The notes: a model not told the origin generated them from the sequence alone. Shown: positions 1-6,198, numbered from the stretch's first letter. The stretch: DNA of 7,036 nt from DASVLX01 sp035552275 (GCA_035552275.1 DASZLR010000245.1:1-7036), one strand, 5' to 3'. Numbers and translations are program-made.

Positions 1-1
1 C

Positions 2-400
2 TGGTCGTGGGGTGTGCGGTCGTTGGTCAAGGACGGCGACGAGATCGCGCAGCGGTTGGGCTTGTCGGCCGGCGCCTATCACGACGCCGAGCAGTACGCG
101 ATCGGCGCGCTGAAGGACGCGGAGAACGCTGCCGTCGGCGATCCGCACGCCAGCGACCAGCAGGTCGAGGGCGAGTCGGCCGGCCAGATCGTGTCCACGG
201 CGGCGACGCCCGACTTTTCCGCGGCCTCCTGGCAGAAGACCGGGCAGGACGCGAAGGCGACCTGGTCGGGTGTGGGCCGGGACATGGCGGAAGGTCCGAT
301 GGGGCTCGGTAAAACGGTGGCCGACCAACTGGGCGATGGACAGCGGTTCACCGCCAGCGAGGACCAGCTGTTCGGCCCGCCGCCCGATTCCCGGCAATAG
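2..400 (+). CDS. WXG100/ESX-like type VII secretion substrate, C-terminal part (5' truncated)
   Basis: The frame is open from the first bases of the window to a TAG stop, giving 132 visible residues. An internal GTG at 14 exists, but the residues before it (WSWG) continue the same frame, so I read this as the tail of a longer gene. The visible start, with LVKDGDEIAQRLGLSAGAYHDAE, looks like the second helix of an ESX/WXG100-type helical hairpin. It carries a Y-x-x-x-E motif (visible residues 26-30, bases 77-91), the general C-terminal secretion signal of type VII substrates. About 100 residues follow: a hydrophilic stretch rich in Gly, Ala, Asp and Gln, with no membrane segment, ending GPPPDSRQ. 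The gene converges on the L,D-transpeptidase gene with only 13 bases between stops. What is seen is the motif and the helical character; secretion by an ESX system is inference. The real N-terminus and any WxG turn cannot be checked here. Confidence 0.55.
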   Translation, partial: WSWGVRSLVKDGDEIAQRLGLSAGAYHDAEQYAIGALKDAENAAVGDPHASDQQVEGESAGQIVSTAATPDFSAASWQKTGQDAKATWSGVGRDMAEGPMGLGKTVADQLGDGQRFTASEDQLFGPPPDSRQ

Positions 401-413
401 CCGAGCAGCGTAT

Positions 414-1700
414 TTACGAAGCGGCGGCGTTGTTCGACGGCGAGGTGGTCAGTGGGGCGGCCGCGGCCGAACTCGTCAACGTGGTCGGCGGGACGAACGT
501 GCTGCCGTTCGGGCCGGCCTGGACGGCCTGATGGGTGGCGCTGCCGGCCAGCAACTGCGGCCAGGTCTGGAACCAGTCGGTCCAGCCGTCGCCGACGGTC
601 CCGGCCAGCGGGCTACCGGTGATCGTGACCGGATCGCCGGGCAGTTCTTCCTGGTAGTAGATCTGCGCGTCGGCCGGCGGCATGTTCACGCAGCCGTGGC
701 TGACGTTGGTGTCGCCCTGCTCGCCGACGGACCAGTAGGCGTCGTGCAGGAAGTCGCCGCTCCAGGTGAACCGCACCGACCACGGCACTTCGAGGTCGTA
801 GTAGCCGGGCTGGCCGGGGGCGATGTCGGAGGGCTTCATCTCCTGCGGGTTGGCCTTGTCGATGGTCAGGTACGTCCCGTTGGCGGTGTCATGGCCCGGT
901 TTTCCGGTGCTGATCGGCCAGTCGTACTGCAGTTGGCCGTTGTCGTAGACCTGCATGCGGTGGCTGGCCGCGCCGGCGACGACGATCAGCGAGTCGCCGA
1001 TGCTGAAGTTCTGCGTGAGGTCGCCGGCGCCGTAGACGCCGGGCGCGCCCTGCACGCCGTTGAGCAGGCCGGTGAAGCTGACCTGGGTGTGCGCCGGCCA
1101 GTAGTCGCGCGGCCGGAAGTCGACGTGCTCGTCGTCAATCCACGACCAGGCGCCGACCACGGGTTGCGAGGTGGTGATGTGCAGCGCCTGTTCGACGGCG
1201 GCCTCGTTGGTGATGTGTTTGGTGAAGGTGAGTTCGATCGGCATGCCCACGCCGTAGGTGTCGCCCGCGCCCTCAAAGATGTGGGTGTGGAAGACACTGG
1301 GCGGGGTGAGCGTGGTGAACGTGCTGGTCACCGACACGGTTCGGCCGGCGGAGTTGGCGCCGGTCGCGGTGACGGTGTAGCTCTGCGCGGTGTTCAGCGT
1401 GTCGGTGCTCTGCCAGGTCATGCCGTCTGGGGTGAGCGCCCCGGCGACGGGATCACCGGCGGTGCGCACGGTGACGTCATGGATTCGGCCGCCGGTCGCG
1501 GCGACGGTGATCGGCGTGTCGGTGCCGACGTTCTGGCTGCCGGTCGCCGGGGTGATCGTCAGCTTCGCGTCCGGTACGGCCGGCGTGCTGCCCGCCCCGG
1601 CGCCGGTGCCGCCGGTGCCAGCCGTCTGCGGCGAACAGCCGGCGAGCACCAGACCCAGTGCCGCGATGAGGATCGCCACCACTCCCGGCCACCGGCCCAT
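414..1700 (-). CDS. Lipoprotein L,D-transpeptidase (YkuD domain, Ig-like domains)
   Basis: This enzyme forms 3-3 cross-links between peptidoglycan stems on the outer face of the membrane, using a cysteine that carbapenems can acylate. I chose the ATG at 1700 (428 aa) because GGGAGGG lies 7 bases upstream and the signal sequence then begins directly (MGRWPG); a GTG at 1742 would add 14 charged residues. Residues 5-22 are a hydrophobic lipoprotein signal ending in the lipobox LAGC, with Cys22 as lipid anchor, followed by a Gly/Thr linker. Residues about 45-130 and 135-235 are two Ig-like beta domains, as in mycobacterial LdtMt2-type enzymes. The YkuD domain covers about 237-362, with His319 and SHGCVN at 334-339 (Cys337 nucleophile, His-Cys spacing 18 as in LdtMt2). 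A Trp-rich segment (GWTDWFQTW, 372-380) matches the C-terminal subdomain of this class. A Ser/Thr/Ala-rich tail of about 40 residues follows. It is probably monocistronic. Confidence 0.95.
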   Translation of the reverse strand: MGRWPGVVAILIAALGLVLAGCSPQTAGTGGTGAGAGSTPAVPDAKLTITPATGSQNVGTDTPITVAATGGRIHDVTVRTAGDPVAGALTPDGMTWQSTDTLNTAQSYTVTATGANSAGRTVSVTSTFTTLTPPSVFHTHIFEGAGDTYGVGMPIELTFTKHITNEAAVEQALHITTSQPVVGAWSWIDDEHVDFRPRDYWPAHTQVSFTGLLNGVQGAPGVYGAGDLTQNFSIGDSLIVVAGAASHRMQVYDNGQLQYDWPISTGKPGHDTANGTYLTIDKANPQEMKPSDIAPGQPGYYDLEVPWSVRFTWSGDFLHDAYWSVGEQGDTNVSHGCVNMPPADAQIYYQEELPGDPVTITGSPLAGTVGDGWTDWFQTWPQLLAGSATHQAVQAGPNGSTFVPPTTLTSSAAAAPLTTSPSNNAAAS

Positions 1701-1707
1701 TCGGTAT

Positions 1708-1714
1708 CCCTCCC
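1708..1714 (-). promoter_or_regulatory. Ribosome binding site of the L,D-transpeptidase gene
   Basis: GGGAGGG on the minus strand lies 7 bases before the ATG at 1700. It decides the start in favour of the form that opens with the lipoprotein signal sequence and against the upstream GTG at 1742, whose own upstream bases show no comparable site. Confidence 0.75.
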
Positions 1715-1831
1715 GCCCGACACGTCGATCACTCTCGGCCACGTCAACTACGCACTGATCTCACCGTAGCCGCTCCTTGTCACAGCGTCGCGTTCATCTC
1801 GTAGCGATTCCATTCCGCGGCGACACGTGCG

Positions 1832-1857
1832 GCCGGCGACGTCACTCGTCGGCCGGC
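1832..1857 (-). terminator. Stem-loop across the stop codon of the universal stress gene, candidate terminator
   Basis: On the minus strand the last codons of the universal stress gene form a GC-rich stem with the bases just after its stop. The arms GCCGG(C)CGACG and CGTCGCCGGC pair over 10 bp with a single bulged C and a 5-base loop that contains the TGA stop. No T tract follows, which is common for actinobacterial terminators. It would separate the stress gene from the transpeptidase gene downstream. The pairing is visible; the terminating role is inferred. Confidence 0.45.
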
Positions 1858-2318
1858 ACCACCACGACCGGACAACTCGCGTGATCCACACAGTGCCGGC
1901 TGACCGAGCCCAGCAGCGCGGCGGCGAGTCCACTGTGGCCACGCCGGCCGAGCACCAGCAGGTCGGCAGCGGCGGCGGCGTCGAGCAGCACGGCGGTCGC
2001 GCGGCCCTCGTGGACCTGCCGGGTCACCTGATCCGGCTCCGCCGATCCGGCGGCCGCTGCCACCATCTCGGCGACGGACCCTTCGACCGCGGCCTGGACG
2101 TCCTCCCGTCCGGGCGTCTCGGGCAGGGTGATCAGCCCGTAGTTGGTCATCCGCGTGGTCCATTCCAGATGACCGCCCAGCGTCCACGCCGCCACGACGT
2201 CCACCTCGCCGCCGGTCAGCCCGGCCAGATCCAGCGCCCACCGCAGGGCGCCGCGCGAGCCGGCCGAGCCGTCCACGCCGACCACGATCCGACCGATTTT
2301 CCTGCTCTCCTCCGACAT
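1842..2318 (-). CDS. Universal stress protein (UspA family, ATP-binding type)
   Basis: A single-domain universal stress protein of 158 aa, a usual length for the family. The fold opens with the strand RIVVGVDGS (residues 10-18), whose Asp16 belongs to the nucleotide site, and closes with the strand CPVVVVP (149-155). Between them is the complete ATP-binding signature G-2x-G-9x-G-S: Gly124, Gly127, Gly137, Ser138, so this member should bind ATP rather than be of the non-binding UspA type. Actinobacterial relatives are induced under hypoxia, stationary phase or other stress and act as cytoplasmic dimers; the exact role here is unknown. The ATG at 2318 is preferred. A GTG at 2336 would add six residues (M-L-H-A-G-H), and neither start has a clear Shine-Dalgarno sequence. 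The gene is divergent from the PPOX-fold gene and ends in a hairpin. Confidence 0.92.
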   Translation of the reverse strand: MSEESRKIGRIVVGVDGSAGSRGALRWALDLAGLTGGEVDVVAAWTLGGHLEWTTRMTNYGLITLPETPGREDVQAAVEGSVAEMVAAAAGSAEPDQVTRQVHEGRATAVLLDAAAAADLLVLGRRGHSGLAAALLGSVSRHCVDHASCPVVVVPADE

Positions 2319-2392
2319 GTGTCCAGCATGGAGCACCGTGACCGGCGGCGCAGCACCGACAGACAGCCGGCGATCTGTTGTAGGTTCGGTCG
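2319..2392. promoter_or_regulatory. Divergent intergenic region between the stress gene and the PPOX-fold gene
   Basis: This short region must hold both 5' ends. For the plus-strand gene, TAGGTT at 2381-2386 fits the actinobacterial -10 pattern TAnnnT and ends 6 bases before the GTG start at 2393. Transcription would then begin at or next to the start codon. A partial -35 (CCGACA, 2356-2361) is 19 bases further up, which is a little long. There is no Shine-Dalgarno sequence before 2393, in keeping with a leaderless message. For the minus-strand gene I see no convincing hexamers. Confidence 0.4.
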
Positions 2393-2905
2393 GTGTCCCG
2401 GCGTGATCAGATTCGGATGAGCGAGCCCGAGCTCGACAGTTTCCTGGCCGGTCAGCGGGTGGTCACCTGCGCGACGATCGGGCCGAACGGCCGGCCGCAC
2501 CTGGTGCCGCTGTGGTACGTCCGGCGCGGTCCGGCGATCGCCTGCTGGACCTACGCCCGTTCGCAGAAAACCGCGAACCTGCGCCGCCGGCCGCTGGCGA
2601 CCCTGCAGTTCGAGGCCGGCGAGAGCTACCCGGAGCTGCGCGGCGCGACCATGGAATGCGACGCGCGGCTGATCGACGACGTCGCGGATGTCGCCGACAT
2701 CGGCCTCGCGCTGACCCTGCGCTATCTGCCTGGCGAACACGCGCTGTCTGATGAACATGCGCTGTCTGACGAACACCCGCCCGCCGAAGCGACCCCGGAC
2801 ATGCGGGCGTTCGTCCAGAGCCAGGCACATAAGCGGGTCGGCATCCTGTTCACCCCGACGCACACGGTGACCTGGGATCACCGCAAGCTCGGCGGCCAGT
2901 ACTGA
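2393..2905 (+). CDS. PPOX-fold split-barrel flavin/F420-binding oxidoreductase family protein
   Basis: A 170-aa protein of the pyridoxamine-5'-phosphate-oxidase-like (FDOR) split-barrel superfamily. The GTG at 2393 is chosen because the N-terminus MSRRDQIRM is typical of the family; the ATG at 2417 would remove it. Family-type segments in order: TIGPNGRPHLVPLWYV (28-43, first barrel strands), SQKTANLRRRPLATL (57-71, the region contacting the cofactor phosphate), and a C-terminal WDHRKLGG (161-168). Relatives bind F420, FMN or haem, and the substrate is often unknown, so the cofactor should not be assigned from this reading. Residues 115-126 are a duplicated hexapeptide (EHALSD twice) in a loop. 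The gene converges on the LLM oxidoreductase gene with no base between the two stop codons. It does not look like a true pyridoxamine phosphate oxidase, which is longer (about 210 aa). Confidence 0.85.
   Translation: MSRRDQIRMSEPELDSFLAGQRVVTCATIGPNGRPHLVPLWYVRRGPAIACWTYARSQKTANLRRRPLATLQFEAGESYPELRGATMECDARLIDDVADVADIGLALTLRYLPGEHALSDEHALSDEHPPAEATPDMRAFVQSQAHKRVGILFTPTHTVTWDHRKLGGQY
2735..2770 (+). repeat. 18-bp tandem duplication inside the PPOX-fold gene
   Basis: Two adjacent 18-base units (2735-2752 and 2753-2770) differ at two positions, both third codon bases, and each encodes EHALSD. A further GAACAC at 2771-2776 begins a third unit (EH). The insertion is in frame and falls in a variable acidic loop, so the protein is probably still functional. 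Confidence 0.9.
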
Positions 2906-3901
2906 TCATGACAGGGCTGGGATGACCGTGTCGCCGTAGGCGGTGAGGGTTTTCTCCGGCTGGTCGTGCATCAGGTACAGGGCGAAATTGCGGACGCCCA
3001 ACTCGGCCAGCTCGCGCAGCCGGTCCAGATGCGCGGATTCCGGCCCCACCACACAGAACCGGTCGATCACCTCGTCCGGCACGAACTCGCTGGCCGGGTT
3101 GTCGGCGCGGCCATGATGCGCGTAGTCGTAGCCCTGCCGGCCGGCGATGTAGTCGGTGAGCGCCTGGGGCACCGGGCCCTGCGCGCCGTAGCGGGCGACC
3201 AGATCGGCGACATGATTGCCGACCATGCCGCCGAACCACCGCAACTGACTCCGCTGATGCGCCAGATCGGTGCCGACATACGCGGGCGCGGCGACGCACA
3301 TCGTGATCGCCTCCGGGTCGCGGCCGACGGCCCGCGCGGCGTCGCGCACCGCGCCGATCGTCCACCGGGCGATGTCCGGATCGGCGGTCTGCAGGATGTA
3401 GCCGTCGGCCTGTTCGCCGGCCAGCCGCAGCGCCTTCGGCCCGTACCCCGCCATCCAGATGTCCAGTTTTCCGTTGCGCACCCAGGGAATCCGCACTTCG
3501 GTGCCGTGGTGCACGACGGATCGGCCCTCGGCGAGTTCCTTGATCACCCGCATCGCGTCGGCCAGGGTGGCCAGCGTGGCCGGCGGCTGGCCGATCACCC
3601 GGTGCGCCGAGTCGCCGCGCCCGATCCCGCACACCGTGCGGTTGCCGAACATGTCGTTGAGCGTGGCGAACAGCGAGGCGGTCACCGACCAGTCCCGGGT
3701 GCCGGGGTTGGTCACCATCGGCCCGACGACCAGCCGGCTGGTCGCGGCGAGCACCCGCGAGTAGATGACGAACGGTTCCTGCCACAGCACGTGCGAGTCG
3801 AACGTCCAGCCGTAGTCGAACCCGTTGTCCTCGGCCGCCCGGAAGGTGTCGATCACCGCGCTGGCCGGCGGATCGGGCTGCAACACGACACCGAAGTCCA
3901 T
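2906..3901 (-). CDS. LLM-class F420-dependent oxidoreductase (TIGR03842/CPS_4043-like)
   Basis: A 331-aa TIM-barrel enzyme of the luciferase-like monooxygenase superfamily, in the branch close to methylenetetrahydromethanopterin reductase (Mer). Visible hallmarks: N-terminal strand MDFGVVLQ, WTFDSH (32-37), GPMVTNP (60-66, the TNP turn typical of F420-binding members), CGIGRGDS (91-98) and GYGPKAL (152-158). The sequence closely resembles what I remember of TIGR03842, a family often found beside dihydropyrimidinase genes. The start at 3901 is set by GGAAGGA with 7-base spacing. It is the third gene of the operon, 18 bases after the hydantoinase stop. F420 as cofactor is a family inference; FMN use is possible. 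The substrate is not established. Context suggests a pyrimidine or related cyclic amide, either as a hydride-transfer enzyme or, less likely given the Mer-like motifs, as a RutA-like oxygenase. Confidence 0.9.
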   Translation of the reverse strand: MDFGVVLQPDPPASAVIDTFRAAEDNGFDYGWTFDSHVLWQEPFVIYSRVLAATSRLVVGPMVTNPGTRDWSVTASLFATLNDMFGNRTVCGIGRGDSAHRVIGQPPATLATLADAMRVIKELAEGRSVVHHGTEVRIPWVRNGKLDIWMAGYGPKALRLAGEQADGYILQTADPDIARWTIGAVRDAARAVGRDPEAITMCVAAPAYVGTDLAHQRSQLRWFGGMVGNHVADLVARYGAQGPVPQALTDYIAGRQGYDYAHHGRADNPASEFVPDEVIDRFCVVGPESAHLDRLRELAELGVRNFALYLMHDQPEKTLTAYGDTVIPALS

Positions 3902-3908
3902 GCTGATG

Positions 3909-3915
3909 TCCTTCC
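3909..3915 (-). promoter_or_regulatory. Ribosome binding site of the LLM oxidoreductase gene
   Basis: GGAAGGA on the minus strand, 7 bases before the ATG at 3901, sits within the 18-base gap after the hydantoinase stop. The close spacing suggests reinitiation or coupled translation from the gene before it. Confidence 0.7.
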
Positions 3916-3919
3916 CGGG

Positions 3920-5311
3920 TCAGTGCAGGTACTGGTTGAGATCGCGGGACAGGAACTTCCCGTGCCCGGCGTCGCCGGTGAACCGGCCGCCGTCGATGAC
4001 GATCCGGCCCCGCGACAGCACGGTGTCCACCCGACCGGTGATCTCCATGCCCTCATACGCCGAGTAGTCCACGTTCATGTGGTGGGTGGCCGCGGACAGG
4101 GTCTGCTTCGCGGCCGGATCGTAGACGACGATGTCCGCGTCCGAGCCGGGCGCGATGACGCCCTTGCGCGGGTAGAGCCCGAACATCCGGGCCGGGGTGG
4201 TCGACGCCACCTCAACCCAGCGTGCCAGCGACAGCTCGCCGGCCAGCACACCCTGGTGCAGCAGGTCCATCCGGTGCTCGACGCCGGGCATTCCGTTGGG
4301 AATCTTGGAGAAATCGCCCCGGCCCAGCTCCTTCTGCTCGGCGAAACAGAACGGGCAGTGGTCGGTCGACACCACCGACAGGTCGTTGCTCCGCAATCCC
4401 CGCCACAGCGAGTCCTGGTGCTCCTTGGGCCGCAGCGGGGGAGAGGCGACGAACTTGGCGCCCTCGAAATCCGGTCGGGCCAGGTCGTCCAGCGACAGGT
4501 ACAGGTACTGCGGACAGGTCTCGGCGAAGACGTTGCGGCCCTCGTCGCGCGCCTGCGCCACGGCGGCCAGCGCCGGCGCGGCGGACAGGTGCACGATGTA
4601 CAGCGGCGCGCCGGTCACCCCGGCCAGCGCGATGGCCCGGCTGGTGGCCTCGGCCTCCAGCTCCGGCGGCCTGGTCAGGCCATGCTGCACCGGATCGGTC
4701 CGACCGGCCGCCAGGGCTTCCGCCACCAGCTCATCGATCGCGATGCCGTTCTCCGCATGCATCATGATCGTCGCGCCGATCTCGGTGGCTTTCCGCATCG
4801 CGCGCAGGATCTCACCGTCGGTCGCGTAGAACACGCCGGGATAGGCCATGAACATCTTGAAGCTGTTCACGCCGGCGGCGACGCAGGACTCCATCTCCTT
4901 GAGGCTGGCGTCGGTGACATCCGACACGATCATGTGGAAGCCGTAGTCGATGGCGCAGTTGCCATCCGCCTTGGTATGCCACTTGTCCAGTGTGGACAGT
5001 AGTGAGCCGCCCTTGGGCTGCACCGCGAAGTCGATGATCGTGGTGGTGCCGCCCCAGGCGGCCGCCTGCGTTCCGGTGCCGAAGGTGTCGGCGGAGAACG
5101 TGCCGCCGAAGGGCATCTCCATGTGCGTGTGAGCGTCGATTCCGCCTGGCAGCACGTACTTCCCGGTCGCATCCACAACACTATCCACAGTGGATCTGGC
5201 TAGTCCGCCGGGTGCGGCCAACGCGGCGATTCGCTCGCCGTCCACCAGCACGTCGGCCCGCAGGGCGCCGCTGGCCGTGACGACCTCGCCGCCACTGATC
5301 AGGATTCGCAT
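3920..5311 (-). CDS. hydA: Dihydropyrimidinase / D-hydantoinase
   Basis: A 463-aa cytoplasmic amidohydrolase that opens the ring of dihydrouracil or dihydrothymine to the N-carbamoyl-beta-amino acid, and often hydantoins as well. All ligands of the two-zinc centre are present: His61 and His63 (DAHTH), carboxylated Lys152 (SFKMFMAY), His185 (MMHAEN), His241 (IVHLSA) and Asp317 (STDHCP). The substrate-ring contacts of the family are also there: Tyr157, Ser290 (ASPPLR) and Asn339 (PNGMPG). Length is normal for the family. The ATG at 5311 is chosen because a near-perfect Shine-Dalgarno (GGAGGTGA) precedes it by 7 bases and the protein then opens with the family strand MRILISGG; the upstream open frame to 5401 lies within the previous gene. 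It is the middle gene of the operon, 32 bases after the beta-ureidopropionase gene. Allantoinase and dihydroorotase are less likely given the substrate residues. Confidence 0.95.
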   Translation of the reverse strand: MRILISGGEVVTASGALRADVLVDGERIAALAAPGGLARSTVDSVVDATGKYVLPGGIDAHTHMEMPFGGTFSADTFGTGTQAAAWGGTTTIIDFAVQPKGGSLLSTLDKWHTKADGNCAIDYGFHMIVSDVTDASLKEMESCVAAGVNSFKMFMAYPGVFYATDGEILRAMRKATEIGATIMMHAENGIAIDELVAEALAAGRTDPVQHGLTRPPELEAEATSRAIALAGVTGAPLYIVHLSAAPALAAVAQARDEGRNVFAETCPQYLYLSLDDLARPDFEGAKFVASPPLRPKEHQDSLWRGLRSNDLSVVSTDHCPFCFAEQKELGRGDFSKIPNGMPGVEHRMDLLHQGVLAGELSLARWVEVASTTPARMFGLYPRKGVIAPGSDADIVVYDPAAKQTLSAATHHMNVDYSAYEGMEITGRVDTVLSRGRIVIDGGRFTGDAGHGKFLSRDLNQYLH

Positions 5312-5318
5312 CGTCTGC

Positions 5319-5326
5319 TCACCTCC
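5319..5326 (-). promoter_or_regulatory. Ribosome binding site of the dihydropyrimidinase gene
   Basis: GGAGGTGA on the minus strand, 7 bases before the ATG at 5311, is the strongest Shine-Dalgarno in the window. It fixes the start and excludes the 30-residue Pro-rich extension that the open frame would otherwise allow. Confidence 0.85.
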
Positions 5327-5343
5327 GGTGCTTGGAGCGGAGC

Positions 5344-6186
5344 TCAGGGCCGGATGAGGGGTTCGTACTGGTCCGGGCGGCGGTCGCGGTAGAACGCCCA
5401 CAGGTCGCGGACCTCCTGCAAGGCGTCGAGGTCCAGGTCACGGACGATGACGTCCTCGCCGCTGTCCGAGGCCGCCTCGCCGAGGAGCTTGCCGCGCGGG
5501 TCCACGAAGTAGCTCTGGCCGTAGAACTCGTTGTCTCCCAAAGGTTCCACGCCGACTCGGTTGATCGCGCCGACGTAGAACTCGTTGGCCACGGCGGCGG
5601 CCGGCTGTTCCAGCCGCCACAGGTACTGGGACAGCCCGCGGCTGGTCGCCGACGGGTTGAACACGATGGTCGCGCCGGCCAGGCCCAGCGCCCGCCAGCC
5701 CTCCGGGAAGTGCCGGTCGTAGCAGATGTACACGCCGATCCGGCCCACGGCGGTGTCGAAAACCGGGTAGCCGAGATTGCCGGGCCGGAAGTAGAACTTC
5801 TCCCAGAAGCCCTTGACCTGCGGAATGTGCGTCTTGCGGTATTTGCCGAGATAGCTGCCGTCGGCGTCGATCACCGCGGCCGTGTTGTAGTAGACGCCCG
5901 GCTGCTCCTCCTCGTACATCGGCACCACGAGCACGACGCCGTGCTGCCGGGCCAGCTCCGACATCAGCTTGGTGGTCGGCCCGTCCGGGATCGGCTCGGT
6001 GTACGAGTAGTGGTCGGCGTCCTGCACCTGGCAGAAGTACGGCCCGTAGAACAACTCCTGGAGGCACACCACCTGGGCGCCCCGCGACGCGGCGGCCTGG
6101 ATCGCGGTGACCGCGTTGGCGATCATGGAATCCTTGTCGCCGCTCCATTTCTGCTGCACCAGGCCCGCTCGAACCAGCTGCGCCAT
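5344..6186 (-). CDS. Beta-ureidopropionase-like N-carbamoyl amidohydrolase (nitrilase superfamily)
   Basis: A 280-aa carbon-nitrogen hydrolase that should release ammonia and CO2 from N-carbamoyl-beta-alanine or N-carbamoyl-beta-aminoisobutyrate. The Glu-Lys-Cys triad is visible: Glu44 (LQELFYGPYFC), Lys118 (YRKTHIP) and Cys155 (GVYICYDRHFPEGW). The stretches GNLGYPVFDT, IVFNPSAT and VGAINRVG are closer to eukaryotic beta-ureidopropionase (UPB1) than to general nitrilases. N-carbamoylputrescine amidase (AguB) is the main alternative, as it shares the ELF-GPYFC region, but the dihydropyrimidinase next door favours ureidopropionase. The ATG at 6186 has GAGGAG 6 bases upstream and starts directly at the first family strand; a GTG at 6258 would add 24 unlikely residues. 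It is the first gene of the three-gene catabolic operon. The product beta-alanine would need a transaminase not seen in this window. Confidence 0.9.
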   Translation of the reverse strand: MAQLVRAGLVQQKWSGDKDSMIANAVTAIQAAASRGAQVVCLQELFYGPYFCQVQDADHYSYTEPIPDGPTTKLMSELARQHGVVLVVPMYEEEQPGVYYNTAAVIDADGSYLGKYRKTHIPQVKGFWEKFYFRPGNLGYPVFDTAVGRIGVYICYDRHFPEGWRALGLAGATIVFNPSATSRGLSQYLWRLEQPAAAVANEFYVGAINRVGVEPLGDNEFYGQSYFVDPRGKLLGEAASDSGEDVIVRDLDLDALQEVRDLWAFYRDRRPDQYEPLIRP

Positions 6187-6192
6187 GGCCCG

Positions 6193-6198
6193 CTCCTC
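6193..6198 (-). promoter_or_regulatory. Ribosome binding site of the beta-ureidopropionase-like gene
   Basis: GAGGAG on the minus strand, 6 bases before the ATG at 6186, supports the short start. The rest of the 78-base gap up to 6264 shows no clear -10/-35 pair. It holds an 8-base palindrome, CGGCGCCG, around 6233, which may be chance in GC-rich DNA. Whether a promoter lies here or transcription reads through from the two small genes upstream cannot be decided. Confidence 0.6.

Noticed and set aside
270..1769. Open frame of about 499 codons on the plus strand across the L,D-transpeptidase gene
   Set aside because: Antisense shadow of a gene with signal peptide, domains and catalytic motif; it also overlaps the end of the ESX-like gene in another frame and has no family features.
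1790..1830. GGAATGGAAT on the minus strand as a possible stress sigma-factor (SigR/SigE-type) -35 before the transpeptidase gene
   Set aside because: No GTT-type -10 lies at the required distance of about 18 bases after either GGAAT copy.
2393..2905. Assignment of the PPOX-fold gene as pdxH (pyridoxamine phosphate oxidase)
   Set aside because: Too short, and the motifs fit the general FDOR/PPOX-like class and not the vitamin B6 enzyme.
2966..5002. Very long open frame on the plus strand (about 678 codons) opposite the LLM and hydantoinase genes
   Set aside because: It is antisense to two well-supported enzymes that share the same reading frame, its product is Arg/Gly/His-rich without any recognisable domain, and it is explained by the GC-rich third positions of the real genes.
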